A DNA stretch of 64,000 nt from Pseudomonadota bacterium (GCA_016705325.1 JADIYJ010000030.1:5001-69000); one strand, 5' to 3'; positions 21,117-30,434 are shown, counted from the first letter of the stretch. The notes: generated from the sequence alone by a model not told the origin. A program made the numbers and translations.

Positions 21117-22960
21117 TCAACCCAGCAGGCGCGCTCGCGACGCGGTAGGTCACGAACGATGCGAGATAGGCCAGCGCGAACAGGTAAGCGGCCATCGCGA
21201 TCGGGTACCGCCAGGAATTCGTCTCGCGCTTGACCACGACCAGCGTCGACAGGCACTGCGGCGCGAAACGTACCACGCGAGCAGCGACAGCGCCGTTGCC
21301 ATGCTCCAGGTCTGCGCAATCATCGGCACGAGCGTCCCTGAGACGTCGCCATCGTTCGACAGCGAGTACACGGTGCCGAGCGCACCCACCGCGACTTCGC
21401 GCGCGGCGAGACCGGGGACCAACGCCAGCGAAATCTGCCAGTTAAGCCGATTGGCGCAAACACGACTTCGAGCGCGCGTCCGATCATGCCGGCGAAACTG
21501 TGGGCGATCGCGGACCTTCGGCGCCGGGCGGCGGGGCCGGGTAGGTGCTCAGGAACCAGAGCACGATCATCATGGCCAGGATGATGGTGCCCACGCGCTG
21601 CAGGAACACCTTGGTGCGCTCCCACAGCCCGATGGCGAGGTTGTTGAGGTGCGGCCAGTGGTACTCGGGCAGTTCGAGCAGCAGCGGGTGATACGCGGTC
21701 TTGAGTGCCGTGCGCTTGAGCAGGTACGCCACCGCCATCGCGGCGATGATGCCCGCCAGGTACAGCGCGAACAGCACCAGGCCCTGCAGGTTGAACCAGC
21801 CCAGCACTTCGCGCTCGGGCATGAAGGCCGCGATCATCAGCGCGTACACCGGCAGCCGGGCCGAGCACGTCATCAGCGGCGCGATCATGATCGTCACGAT
21901 GCGCTCGCGCGGGTTCTGGATGGTGCGCGTCGCCATGATCCCGGCACCCGCGCAGGCAAAGCTCGACAGCAGCGGAATGAACGCGACCGGAGAGACCGAC
22001 GGAACCCATCAGCCGGTCGAGCAGGAACGCCGCGCGCGGCAGGTAACCGCTGTCCTCGAGCGCGAGGATGAAGAGGAACAGGATCAGGATCTGCGGCAGG
22101 AACACCAGCACGCTGCCGACGCCCGCAACGACGCCGTCGACGAGCAGGCTGCGCAGCGCGCCATCGGGCAATGACTGCTGCAGCCACGTCCCCAGCGCAC
22201 CCACGCCGCCATCGATGATGTCCATCGGCACGGCGGCCCAGCTGAAGACCGCCTGGAACACGAAGAAGAGAATCGTTGCCAGGATCGCGGGGCCGGCGAC
22301 CGGGTGCATGACGAGCGCATCGAGGCGCATGAGCGCCCGCTTGCGCAGGGGTTCCGTGTAACCGATCGCCTGCAGGATGCGACGCACATGGCGCTGCGTA
22401 CGCTGGATCTCGTCGAAAGTCGACTCGCGCCAGGTGACGGGCCCGCGTGCGCCCGGGTGCGGCAACGTCTCGAGCTTGTCGACCAGCAGGCGCACGCCGT
22501 CGTGGTCCACGGCAACGGTTTCGACGACCGGCACGCCGAGTTCCTGCTCGAGCTGCGCGCGATCGAGCTGGTAACCGCGATTCGCCGCGAGGTCGCTCAT
22601 GTTGAGGGCGACGACCATCGGCACGCCCAGTTCTTTCAGTTCGAGCACCAGGCGCAGGTTGAGCCGCAGGTTGGTGGCGTCGACCACGCACACCACGAAT
22701 TCCGGCGGCGGTTCGTCCGCGAGTCGCCCCAGCAGGAAATCGCGCGTGATCGCTTCGTCCAGCGTCGTCGGCGTGAGGCTGTACGCGCCAGGCAGGTCGA
22801 GCACCTTGTACAGGCGCTGCCGGGCCGGGCCGGTGAAGGAACCTTCCTTGCGCTCGACCGTCACACCCGCGTAGTTCGCCACACGCTGACGGCTGCCGGT
22901 CAGGCGGTTGAACAGCGCCGTCTTGCCGCAGTTAGGCACGCCTACGAGTGCAAGCCGCAT
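21117..22960 (-). CDS. feoB: Ferrous iron transporter FeoB (several frameshifts)
   Basis: The intact first 330 residues include the G-protein domain (GVPNCGKTALFN, DLPGAYSL, NMSD) and the start of the permease (FQAVFSWAAVPMD, GSVLVFLPQILILFLFI). The rest is spread over other frames: RTIQNPRERIVTIMIAPLMTCSARLPVYALMI, LVPGLAAREVAVGALGTVYS, and the last helix MAAYLFALAYLASFVTYRVA. About four one-base shifts lie between 22000 and 21130. The natural stop is probably the TGA at 21117-21119. Expected length is about 615 residues. It imports Fe(II) across the inner membrane, driven or gated by GTP. Its start overlaps the end of feoA. The iron-transport gate motif is present, so the gene was probably functional. 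Confidence 0.88.
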
Positions 22961-23267
22961 GGGATCGAGCGTTGTGGTCTGGCTGTTCTGGGGTGACCCC
23001 GACGACCGCGGGCTCGACCATCACGGCGGTCGCCTCGCGCCGTCGCAGCGCGAACGTCGTGTTGCCGAGGCGCACGGCAATGGGGTCGCCGCCGGGCCAG
23101 ATTTCCCCGATCACTTCGAACGACTCCCCCGGCACGAAGCCGAGTTCGAGCAGGCGCCGGCTCACGGTGGACTGAGCCTCGTCCCCGAGGCTCTGTGCGT
23201 CGTCGCGCACGTCGATGACCACGCCCCGGGCGCCTTTGCGCAGCGTGGCCAGACTGACGGGAGACAT
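22932..23267 (-). CDS. feoA: FeoA, ferrous iron transport accessory protein (SH3-like)
   Basis: 111 residues. The FeoA fold signature is clear: STVSRRLLELGFVPGESFEVIGEIWPGGDPIAVRLGNTTFALRRREATAVMVE. It precedes feoB with overlapping ends, giving the order feoA-feoB-accessory gene. FeoA is a small cytosolic protein needed for FeoB activity. A C-terminal tail of about 25 residues is longer than usual and could reflect a late frame slip. Confidence 0.88.
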   Translation of the reverse strand: MSPVSLATLRKGARGVVIDVRDDAQSLGDEAQSTVSRRLLELGFVPGESFEVIGEIWPGGDPIAVRLGNTTFALRRREATAVMVEPAVVGVTPEQPDHNARSHAACTRRRA

Positions 23268-23310
23268 TGGTGGATGGGGTACCTGATTCGAAGGACTGCA
23301 GTTTCTCCTT

Positions 23311-23329
23311 AATGAGATTCGTTCGCAAC
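23311..23329 (-). promoter_or_regulatory. Weak Fur-box candidate upstream of feoA
   Basis: The stretch aatgagattcgttcgcaa resembles a Fur site (AATGAGAAT half-site well matched, the other half poorly). It is 44 nt before the feoA start, in the divergent region shared with the amidinotransferase-like gene. Only one half-site is convincing. Confidence 0.35.
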
Positions 23330-23433
23330 AAGGGAAACCCGCAATAGGCCCCGCGTCTCGCCGATGGGACCCCTCGCATTGCTGGCGGCCGCGTGAATGC
23401 GATGATGGGTGGCGAAAAGTCACTATCCGGGGA

Positions 23434-24393
23434 ATGTTCGTCGTGCCGGTACCCGGCCATTCGACTGCGGAAACGCTGCCAGCCGACGCCGTGCTGATGG
23501 TGCGGCCGGCCAGCTTCGGCTGGAATCCGCAGACGCAGGCGAGCAATCGCTTCCAGCGTGACGAGCCCGGCCTGGCCAGCGACTCGAACGAGCGTGCCCG
23601 CGCGGAATTTGATGCCCTCGCGCTGCAGCTGCATGCGGCAGGCGTGGCCGTTTCGGTTGCCGCGGACCTCCCGACACCGGTGTGCCCGGACGCCATTTTT
23701 CCGAACAACTGGGTGAGCCTGCACGCCGACGGCACCGTCGTGCTGTATCCGATGCTGGCGCGCAACCGACGACTGGAACGTCGCCTGGAACTGATTACGG
23801 CGCTCGCCACCGGGAGCGGACGCAGGATCCACCGCCTGCTCGACCTGACGCAGCACGAGTTGCACGGCCGGTTCCTCGAGGGCACGGGCAGCATCGTCTT
23901 CGATCACGCGCGGCGCATTGCCTACGCCTGCCTGTCGCCGCGCACGCATCGGGAGCCCCTGGCCGAACTGTGCGACGAACTCGGCTACGAGCCGTGCACG
24001 TTCACGGCCACCGACGCGGCAGGTATCCCGATCTATCACACCAACGTGATGCTGGCCGTCGGTTCGCGCTGCTGCGTGGTCGGCGCGAGCGCCATCGACG
24101 CACGGGATCGCGAGCGGGTCCTGTCGAGCCTCGCGGCCTCGGGCCGCAACGTCGAAACCATCGATACCCGGCAGATGGCCGGGTTCGCGGGCAACGTGCT
24201 CGAACTGCACGCAACGGATTCCAGCAGGGTGCTGGCGATGTCTGCGACCGCGCATGCCGCGTTCGGACCGGCGGCGATCGAACGACTTGCCTCGACGGTG
24301 AATCGCATCGTGGTGGCACCGATCCCGACCATCGAGACGCTCGGCGGCGGGTCCGTCCGTTGCATGCTCGCCGAGGTGTTTCTGCCGTACTGA
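23434..24393 (+). CDS. ctlX: Amidinotransferase-superfamily hydrolase, CtlX-like (citrulline/arginine-type guanidine hydrolase)
   Basis: 319 residues of the arginine deiminase/amidinotransferase fold. Landmarks are MVRPASFGWNPQT at the start, CPDAIFPNNWVS (substrate-binding Asn/Trp), GTGSIVFDH, YHTNVMLAVGSRCCVVG and the catalytic cysteine loop GGGSVRCMLAEVF at the C-terminus. This matches the CtlX group proposed for citrulline use; the substrate was not proven here. It is transcribed divergently from feoAB. Starts at ATG 23434. Confidence 0.8.
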   Translation: MFVVPVPGHSTAETLPADAVLMVRPASFGWNPQTQASNRFQRDEPGLASDSNERARAEFDALALQLHAAGVAVSVAADLPTPVCPDAIFPNNWVSLHADGTVVLYPMLARNRRLERRLELITALATGSGRRIHRLLDLTQHELHGRFLEGTGSIVFDHARRIAYACLSPRTHREPLAELCDELGYEPCTFTATDAAGIPIYHTNVMLAVGSRCCVVGASAIDARDRERVLSSLAASGRNVETIDTRQMAGFAGNVLELHATDSSRVLAMSATAHAAFGPAAIERLASTVNRIVVAPIPTIETLGGGSVRCMLAEVFLPY

Positions 24394-24451
24394 CCCGCGA
24401 CCGTGCGGGACCGGATGCTAGAATCACGGCGTCGCGCGGAGGGGACGCAAC

Positions 24452-25089
24452 GTGCTCGAACTTGGTTTCAAGGCCCTCGGCGCTTACCTGCTGGGGTCGG
24501 TGATCGGCAGTCTGCTGCTGGGCACCCTGCGTGGCGTCGACATCCGCACCCAGGGCAGCGGCAACGCCGGCGGCACCAATGCGCTGCGTACCCAGGGCTG
24601 GGCGTTCGCGCTCGGCGTAATCGTCGTTGATGTGGGCAAGGCGCTGCTGGCCGTCGGCTGGTTGCCCGGTCTCGAACTGCCGGGCATCGGCATCGATCCG
24701 GCCGTGGACCGTGCATGGCTGGCGGTGGTTTGCGCGGCGGCCGTGGTGTTCGGCCACGTCTATCCGGTGTGGTACGAGTTTCGCGGTGGCAAGGGCGCGG
24801 CAACGTTGCTCGGCGCCGTGGCCGTGCTGGCGCCGATGGCGCTGGCACCGGTGCTGCTGGTGTGGCTCGCGACCGTGCTGCTCACGGGCTACGTGGGTCT
24901 GGGCACGATGCTCGGCACGGCAACGCTGCCATTGTATTTTTCATACGTCGCGCCGCGCAGCGCGCCGCTGGTGGTGTTCGGTCTGATGATGGCGGCGTTC
25001 ATCGTCTTCACCCATCGCTCGAACGTGCAGCGGATGCGCGACGGGAACGAGACCGCGCGCGCCGTCTCTGGCTGCTGCGGCCGCGATGA
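24452..25089 (+). CDS. plsY: Acyl-phosphate glycerol-3-phosphate acyltransferase PlsY (late frameshift)
   Basis: A GTG start at 24452 follows a GGAGGGG ribosome site. Five or more membrane segments and the three PlsY motifs are visible: GSGNAGGTN (phosphate-binding loop), the HVYPVWYEFRGGKGAAT motif and the C-terminal GNET region. It makes lysophosphatidic acid from acyl-phosphate in the inner membrane. A one-base shift near 25060 sends the original frame to 25204; the corrected frame ends ...RARRLWLLRPR at 25089, overlapping birA by 4 nt, as expected for an operon. Confidence 0.9.
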
Positions 25090-26105
25090 GCGCAAGCGCC
25101 GAGCGCCTGGTGCGCCTGCTCGCGGATGGCGAGATGCACTCGGGCGAGCGGCTCGCGGCCGACCTCGGCGTCACCCGCGCGGCAGTCTGGAAAATTGTGG
25201 CTGAACTGCGCGAACGTGGCATCGCCGTCGCGAGCCACGAGCGCCGCGGTTATCAGCTCGAACAGTCCGTTGAATTGCTCGATCTGCAGTCGCTGCGGCG
25301 GAGTGCAGCTGCCGCAGGCATCGAACTGCCGGCGGCCACCGCAGTGTTCTTCGAACTCGGTTCGACCAACGAATTCCTGCATGCGGCCGTGGCGCCACCG
25401 CCCATGGCGCCGCGCCTCGTGTTCGCGGAACTGCAGACGGCGGGACGCGGGCGGCGCGGCCGCGAGTGGCTTGCGCCGTTCGGATCCGGACTCACATTCT
25501 CGATCGGTTGGACGTTTGCGGAAATGCCGGCGGACCTGTCGGCGCTCAGTCTCGCGCTGGGCGTCTGCACAGTGCGCGTGCTGCGCGCACTCGGGGCGGC
25601 AGACGTGCAGCTGAAATGGCCCAATGACATCGTGCATCGCCACGCCAAGCTCGGCGGCCTGCTGCTGCAGATGCGCTCCGAAGCGGGCGGGCCGGCGTAC
25701 GTGGTCGCCGGCCTGGGGTTGAACCTGGCGCTGCCAGAATCCGCTCGCGCGGTGATCCAGAGTCCCTGCGCGACGCCAGTCACTGACCTGGCGTCGGCCT
25801 GCGGCGGCAATCCGCCGCCTCGCGTCGACACAGCGGCGCGCGTCTCCGGCCGCATGCTCGCGGGCCTGGCCGAATTCTCGCGGTCGGGCTTCGCGTCGTT
25901 CGCCGGCGACTGGACGGCCTTCGATTCGTTGCGTGATGCGCCGGTCACGGTGCTGCGCCACGACGGCCCGCTGGCAGGCATCGCCCGCGGAGCAGATGCC
26001 GAAGGTGCGCTGCGAGTTGAAGTCCTGGGCGGTGCCATCGAGCGAGTGCACGCGGGTGACGTCAGCCTGCGCCGGTTGCTGCCGGCACAGGCGGGGTTCG
26101 AATGA
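25086..26105 (+). CDS. birA: Bifunctional biotin-protein ligase / biotin operon repressor BirA
   Basis: 339 residues. An N-terminal winged HTH (LVRLLADGEMHSGERLAADLGVTRAAVWKIVAELRERG) gives the DNA-binding repressor class. The catalytic core has GRGRRGREWLAP (biotinyl-AMP loop, GRGRXGR) and LKWPNDI with KLGGLL. A C-terminal SH3-like part follows (GIARGADAEGALRVE). It attaches biotin to the acetyl-CoA carboxylase carrier protein. It overlaps plsY and coaX by 4 nt each. Confidence 0.93.
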   Translation: MSASAERLVRLLADGEMHSGERLAADLGVTRAAVWKIVAELRERGIAVASHERRGYQLEQSVELLDLQSLRRSAAAAGIELPAATAVFFELGSTNEFLHAAVAPPPMAPRLVFAELQTAGRGRRGREWLAPFGSGLTFSIGWTFAEMPADLSALSLALGVCTVRVLRALGAADVQLKWPNDIVHRHAKLGGLLLQMRSEAGGPAYVVAGLGLNLALPESARAVIQSPCATPVTDLASACGGNPPPRVDTAARVSGRMLAGLAEFSRSGFASFAGDWTAFDSLRDAPVTVLRHDGPLAGIARGADAEGALRVEVLGGAIERVHAGDVSLRRLLPAQAGFE

Positions 26106-26860
26106 TCCTGCTCGTCGACATCGGCAACACGCGCGTGAAGTGGGCGACGCAGGTCGACGGCCGGCTGTCGCCGCAACGTGCGGCCGGGTACGCGCAGTGG
26201 TCAGCGGTGGATTGGCGGCACGAGTTGTTCGACGGACCGCCCGTCGCGCGTGTGCTCGCGGCGACCGTCGCTGGCAACGACAGCCGGCGCGCGCTCGAAG
26301 CGGCTGCCCGCATGGCCGGCACGACGCGCGTGGATTTCGTCGCGTCGACGGCGGCGCTGGCGGGAGTGCGCAATGCGTATCCCGACCCTGGGCTGCTCGG
26401 CGTCGATCGCTGGGTCGCAGTCATTGGCGCCTATCACCTCGCACAGGGCGCGTGCTGCGTCGTGGACGTCGGTACCGCCGCCACGCTCGACACCGTCGAC
26501 GCCTCCGGCCAGCATCTCGGCGGATTCATCGTGCCCGGGCCGCAGTTGATGGTGCGATCGCTGCATGCCGGGACAAACAACCTGGCTGCGTTCACGGCCG
26601 CCAGCCCTGCCGCCGGCGCCCGACTGTTCGCCGACAATACCCGCGATGCCATCGAGCGCGGCTGCCGCATTGCGCTGGCGGCGCTCGTCGATCGCACCTG
26701 CGCGGAGCTGGCTCGACGAACGCAAACCGCGCCGCGCCTGTATTGCACCGGAGGGGCGGTGGACGAGGTGCTGCCATACGTACTTGCCACTTACCAGCGG
26801 GTGCCGGACCTCGTCCTGCGTGGCCTGGCGCGTATCGTGGAGGCAACGCTTGAACGGTGA
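26102..26860 (+). CDS. coaX: Type III pantothenate kinase CoaX
   Basis: 252 residues with the ASKHA signature MILLVDIGNTRVKWA, the LGVDRWVAVIGA motif and CCVVDVGTAATLDTVD. It phosphorylates pantothenate, the first step in CoA synthesis. It overlaps birA by 4 nt, the common birA-coaX pairing. Confidence 0.92.
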   Translation: MILLVDIGNTRVKWATQVDGRLSPQRAAGYAQWSAVDWRHELFDGPPVARVLAATVAGNDSRRALEAAARMAGTTRVDFVASTAALAGVRNAYPDPGLLGVDRWVAVIGAYHLAQGACCVVDVGTAATLDTVDASGQHLGGFIVPGPQLMVRSLHAGTNNLAAFTAASPAAGARLFADNTRDAIERGCRIALAALVDRTCAELARRTQTAPRLYCTGGAVDEVLPYVLATYQRVPDLVLRGLARIVEATLER

Positions 26861-27028
26861 CCCGTGGCTGTTGTCCAATCGGGGTGACAGGAGGTCCTGT
26901 CGTCCCAGTCGGAGGCCGGGCTTCTCATTTGTTGCATTGCGGTATACACGGTCTGATTTTCGTCCCCGGACCGCTATCATTTCTGCGTCATCCAGCCCCG
27001 ATTCCCGGTGCTTCCAGAGGAGGATCCG

Positions 27029-27304
27029 ATGAAAATTCTGCGTACTCTTGCCTTGTCCGTCGCCACCTTTGCCGTTGCCGGCTTCAGCACGACCGCGAGT
27101 GCCGACGCTGCGGCAGGCAAGGCGAAGTTCGCGGCCGCCTGTGCCGAATGCCACGAAGTGGCGGATTTCGAGGGTGAGAGCGCTGCGGCGTTGACCGAAT
27201 CGCTCAAGAAGATCGTGGCCGGCACGCAGAAGCACAAGGAGGCGTTGAAACTGACCGACGCGGAGGTCGCCGATCTCGCCGCCTACATGGCCGCCGGTAA
27301 GTAA
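27029..27304 (+). CDS. Small periplasmic monoheme c-type cytochrome
   Basis: The ATG at 27029 follows an AGGAGGA ribosome site. It encodes 91 residues with a Sec signal (FAVAGFSTTASA), one CAECH heme motif and a C-terminal helix LTDAEVADLAAYMAAGK whose Met is a plausible axial ligand. It is similar in plan to the cytochrome at 16633. It stands alone between coaX and the SPOR gene with a hairpin terminator after it. A soluble electron carrier is likely. Confidence 0.9.
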   Translation: MKILRTLALSVATFAVAGFSTTASADAAAGKAKFAAACAECHEVADFEGESAAALTESLKKIVAGTQKHKEALKLTDAEVADLAAYMAAGK

Positions 27305-27325
27305 CGCGCGGGGCACACGAACGCG

Positions 27326-27354
27326 GGCCCGGTCGCCGTGTGGCCGGGCCTTCT
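27326..27354 (+). terminator. Possible rho-independent terminator after the small cytochrome
   Basis: GGCCCGG (27326-27332) pairs with CCGGGCC (27344-27350), followed by TTCT. The T-run is short, so efficiency is uncertain. Confidence 0.4.
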
Positions 27355-27401
27355 GATTGATTTGCTAACATCCGCCGCAATCGAATCCAACCGGCGGTCC
27401 T

Positions 27402-28136
27402 GTGCGCGTTCTGTTCCTGGTCCTGCTGCTTGCCAACGTGCTGTTCCTGGCCTGGACCCGCTGGGTCGTGCCGCAGACGCCCGCGACGATCGGCGTGCCG
27501 GTACCCGGCGGGCGCGAACTGCAGCCCATCCGTCTGCGCGCCGAAGCGCCGAATGCGACGACCACTCCCGCCGCTGAATCGTCCAGCGCCGGCGTGCGCG
27601 CCGACTGCGTCAGCGTGGGTCCCTTCGTCGATCCAGCGCACGCGGCAGCGGCCAACGCACAACTCGAGCGGCTCGGGTTCACGAGCCGCCGACGCGTGTC
27701 GCAGGACGAAGTACGAGTCGGCTACTGGGTGCGCGTGCCGAACCTGGCCACTCCCGCCGATGCGACCAATGCGCTGGCCACGTTGCGAGCTGCCGGTTTC
27801 GGCGACGCCTACGTCCTGGCAGAGGGCGAGCCGGACAATACGGTTTCGGTGGGCGTGTTCTCCGACCCGCGTCGTGCGGCGGAGGTCTCCGCCCTGGTGC
27901 TGAAAGCTGGTTTCACTCCGGCAACCAGCGATCGCTTGCGCAAGCTGGAAGTACTTTGGCTCGACATCGACCGGCAGGCGAACGGCGGCCTGCCGTCGCT
28001 CGAGGCGCTGGGCACGCAGCCGGAGGGCGGCCTGCCGTACGACATGCGGGCGTGCCCGGTCACCGGCCCGGCTGGCGACGTGACGCCCGCCGCAATCCCG
28101 GCAGGTGTGCCGGCCGGAGCAGGCGGCGCCGGTTAA
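27402..28136 (+). CDS. SPOR-domain protein with N-terminal membrane anchor
   Basis: GTG start; MRVLFLVLLLANVLFLAWTRW is a single N-terminal membrane helix. A SPOR-like region of two repeated halves follows (ADCVSVGPFVDPAHAAAANAQLERLGF and NTVSVGVFSDPRRAAEVSALVLKAGF). SPOR domains bind denuded septal peptidoglycan, so a cell-envelope or division-site role is expected. The C-terminus is Ala/Gly/Pro-rich. It lies immediately before tRNA-Thr and a bactofilin gene. Confidence 0.75.
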   Translation: MRVLFLVLLLANVLFLAWTRWVVPQTPATIGVPVPGGRELQPIRLRAEAPNATTTPAAESSSAGVRADCVSVGPFVDPAHAAAANAQLERLGFTSRRRVSQDEVRVGYWVRVPNLATPADATNALATLRAAGFGDAYVLAEGEPDNTVSVGVFSDPRRAAEVSALVLKAGFTPATSDRLRKLEVLWLDIDRQANGGLPSLEALGTQPEGGLPYDMRACPVTGPAGDVTPAAIPAGVPAGAGGAG

Positions 28137-28165
28137 GGTAGAATCCCGTTCCCCTGGCGGACCGG

Positions 28166-28241
28166 GCCGGCTTAGCACAGCTGGTAGTGCACCTGATTTG
28201 TAATCAGGGGGTCGGGGGTTCGAATCCCTCAGCCGGCACCA
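28166..28241 (+). tRNA. tRNA-Thr (anticodon UGU)
   Basis: 76 nt cloverleaf. The acceptor stem GCCGGCT pairs with AGCCGGC, and CCA is encoded. The anticodon stem CCTGA/TCAGG holds the loop TTTGTAA, giving anticodon TGT. The T arm GGGGGTTCGAATCCC is canonical. Confidence 0.95.
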
Positions 28242-28270
28242 CATCGAGCAGACACACACGAGGAAAGGCC

Positions 28271-28774
28271 ATGGCGCTCTGGAAAGACCCGACTAAAGAT
28301 CCGTCGCTGCCCGGTTCCGATGGGGCAGCCACGCTGGCCGCCGAACCGGCCATGCGTGCCGTGGCGACTCCGGCCCCCGCTTCATCTGCCGCGGGTGAAC
28401 CCTCGCGGCGTGCCGAGCGCGCGGCGCCGGCTGCCGTGGGCAGCGCGAAGGAATCGCTGATCGCGGCCGACGTCACCATCGAAGGCAAGATCGAAGGCGC
28501 CGGCCACGTCCGCATCGCCGGCCGCTTCAAGGGCGACGTCAACGTGCAGGGCAACGTGACGATCGAGCAGGGTGCGCACGTCACCGGCCAGATCGCTGCC
28601 GCCACCGTCATGGTGAGCGGCGAGGTGCACGGCAACATCCAGGCCAGCTCGCGCGTCGAACTGCTCGAGACGGGCGTCATCAACGGCGACGTGAAGGCGG
28701 CCGTGCTGACCGTTGCGGCGGGCTCGCGCATGCGCGGCAACGCCGACTTCGGCTGGCCGGAATCGGCAAAGTAG
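28271..28774 (+). CDS. Bactofilin family protein (polymer-forming cytoskeletal protein)
   Basis: 167 residues from ATG 28271, preceded by GAGGAAAGG. A disordered N-terminus of about 60 residues is followed by the bactofilin beta-helix: repeating GKIEGAGHVRIAGRFKGDVNVQGNVTIEQGAHVTGQI and VHGNIQASSRVELLETGVINGDV. Bactofilins polymerise without nucleotide and organise envelope or morphogenesis proteins. The next gene is co-oriented 22 nt away. Confidence 0.9.
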   Translation: MALWKDPTKDPSLPGSDGAATLAAEPAMRAVATPAPASSAAGEPSRRAERAAPAAVGSAKESLIAADVTIEGKIEGAGHVRIAGRFKGDVNVQGNVTIEQGAHVTGQIAAATVMVSGEVHGNIQASSRVELLETGVINGDVKAAVLTVAAGSRMRGNADFGWPESAK

Positions 28775-28796
28775 CCGCGCGCTGCGCGGCCAGCGG

Positions 28797-29156
28797 ATGA
28801 TCACGGGACGTACGGGATTGTCTGGCAGTGTGGGCAGGACGCGTTCTTGTCCGCACTGCAAGGCAACGATCCTGGAAAGCGCCCTGATCTGCCCGCAGTG
28901 CCGCCATCACCTGCAGTTTGGCGCGGCCTCCAAGGCCGCGTCCGATGCCACACCGAAGTTTTCAGCGCTGAACGTCGAAGGCACGCTGCGGCATTCGGCG
29001 CGCGGCGGCGACTGGGAATACTCGGTGGTGCTCTCGATCCGCAACGAACGCGGCGAGGAGATCTCGCGGCAGGTCGTCGGCGTTGGCGCCCTGCGCAGCA
29101 CCGAATCCCGCACGTTCACCCTGGCGGTGGACGTCGCCACGCCAGGCGGGCGTTGA
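28797..29156 (+). CDS. Conserved zinc-ribbon-like small protein next to bactofilin
   Basis: 119 residues. The N-terminus has CPHC...CPQC, a four-cysteine zinc-ribbon pattern, followed by a beta-rich domain (DWEYSVVLSIRNERGEEISRQVVGVGAL). No membrane segment is seen. It probably shares a transcript with the bactofilin gene. No function can be assigned. Confidence 0.6.
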   Translation: MITGRTGLSGSVGRTRSCPHCKATILESALICPQCRHHLQFGAASKAASDATPKFSALNVEGTLRHSARGGDWEYSVVLSIRNERGEEISRQVVGVGALRSTESRTFTLAVDVATPGGR

Positions 29157-29168
29157 GTCGAGCGGTCG

Positions 29169-29510
29169 CTACTTCCCGTACTTCTTCGCGCAACCCGCCG
29201 CGTTCGCCTGCGCGACGATTGCGCTCGGCGCGACCGACGGCGGGGCACCCGCAGGCGCGTTGGCGAGGGCCTGCAGCTGGTCGCGGAAGGCCTGGCATTG
29301 CGGCGCGTCGTCGATCATGACCAGCATGCCAGCCGCCATCTCGGCCACCTTGGCACTGTCGTAGGTTGGGGCCGGCGGCGGTGGGGCCACGGCGGCCGGC
29401 GTCGACTCTTCATCGTCCGCAGCGGTCGATGCCGGCGGGGGCGCCTGCTTCGAGCACGCTGCCAGCAAGGCCAGCACAACCAATCCCAACCACGCTGTTC
29501 GGTTCGTCAT
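29169..29510 (-). CDS. Small lipoprotein of unknown function
   Basis: From the ATG at 29510 (MTNRTAWLGLVVLALLAACS) there is a clear lipobox, LLAAC. A Pro/Ala-rich linker and a short helical domain with two cysteines (DDAPQCQ and AAGCAKKYGK) follow, possibly a disulfide. An upstream in-frame ATG at 29522 is less likely. It converges with the zinc-ribbon gene. Confidence 0.6.
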   Translation of the reverse strand: MTNRTAWLGLVVLALLAACSKQAPPPASTAADDEESTPAAVAPPPPAPTYDSAKVAEMAAGMLVMIDDAPQCQAFRDQLQALANAPAGAPPSVAPSAIVAQANAAGCAKKYGK

Positions 29511-29821
29511 CACTACGCACACTCATGCTGTGACCCCGGTGCGGGGCTGGCGAAGAATGTCACAAGGCGGGCGAAATGCGATCGCGGATTTCCCAGACCG
29601 GGGGCGGGGCGCTGCCATCCGCTCCCCAGAGCGCTCCGCTCCGGCGGCGGTCGGAATCGACCGGCCCGGCAGGGTTGGTCTATGCTCCGCGTGACGCGCC
29701 GCTCGGCGGCCGTTCTGATGCGGCGCCGCCGCTGTCAGTGCAAATACCTATTCTTATAGGCGTGCGACGTTTGCGAGCCTCTCGTACCCGTCGTCGGGTC
29801 CGCAGCACGGGGTGAGTCGAC
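29511..29821. other. Intergenic region between the lipoprotein gene and hypC
   Basis: About 310 bp with no convincing gene. A small palindrome CCTAT-TCTT-ATAGG at 29747-29760 lies 61 bp before hypC in an unusually AT-rich patch. It could be part of the hyp promoter or an operator, but no clear -35/-10, FNR or sigma-54 site was recognised. Confidence 0.4.
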
Positions 29822-30046
29822 ATGTGCCTGGCCGTTCCAATGAAAATCACGGGCATCGACGGTTTCAACGCCACCTGCGAAGCCAAGGGCATCCAGCGCG
29901 AAGTGAGCCTGTTCATGCTCCAGGGCGAGCCCGTCGCTGTCGGTGACCACGTGCTCATCCACGTCGGCTATGCCATCCAGAAGATCAGCGAAGAGGAGGC
30001 CCGGTCCACCTGGGACCTGTTCGACGAGATACTCGAGCATGCATGA
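29822..30046 (+). CDS. hypC: NiFe-hydrogenase maturation chaperone HypC/HupF
   Basis: 74 residues beginning MCLAVPMKI; the Cys after Met is the invariant residue that binds iron and the large subunit or HypD. It carries the Fe(CN)2CO precursor from HypD to the hydrogenase large subunit. Its stop overlaps the hypA start, so the genes form an operon. Confidence 0.95.
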   Translation: MCLAVPMKITGIDGFNATCEAKGIQREVSLFMLQGEPVAVGDHVLIHVGYAIQKISEEEARSTWDLFDEILEHA

Positions 30047-30401
30047 GCTCGCGGTCTGCCAGGCCCTGATCGAACAGGTCGAGCGCGTGGCCCGCGACAA
30101 TGCGGCGCGCCGGATCCTGTCGATCACCGTGTCGGTCGGGCCGTTGTCGGGCATCGAAGCCAAGCTGCTTGAACACGCCTATCCGCTCGCGGCTGCCGGC
30201 ACGGTGGCGGAGGAGGCAAGGCTGGTGGTCGTGACCGTGCCCGTGCGCGTGCGTTGCCGCAGCTGCAGGGCCGAGACCGAGGCTGCGTCGAACCGCCTGC
30301 TCTGCGGCAGCTGCAACGACTGGCACGTGGACGTGATCGCTGGCGAAGAAATGCTGCTGCAGCGGGTCGAGATCGAAACGGCCGACGAACCCGTCCATTG
30401 A
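30039..30401 (+). CDS. hypA: Hydrogenase nickel-insertion protein HypA
   Basis: 120 residues beginning MHELAVCQALI, with the N-terminal Met-His-Glu nickel site. A zinc site is formed by VRCRSCRAE and LLCGSCND. It delivers nickel with HypB to the hydrogenase large subunit. It overlaps hypC by 8 nt. Confidence 0.95.
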   Translation: MHELAVCQALIEQVERVARDNAARRILSITVSVGPLSGIEAKLLEHAYPLAAAGTVAEEARLVVVTVPVRVRCRSCRAETEAASNRLLCGSCNDWHVDVIAGEEMLLQRVEIETADEPVH

Positions 30402-30434
30402 AGACGGTCAAAGCATGAAGACGAGGTCACGCTG

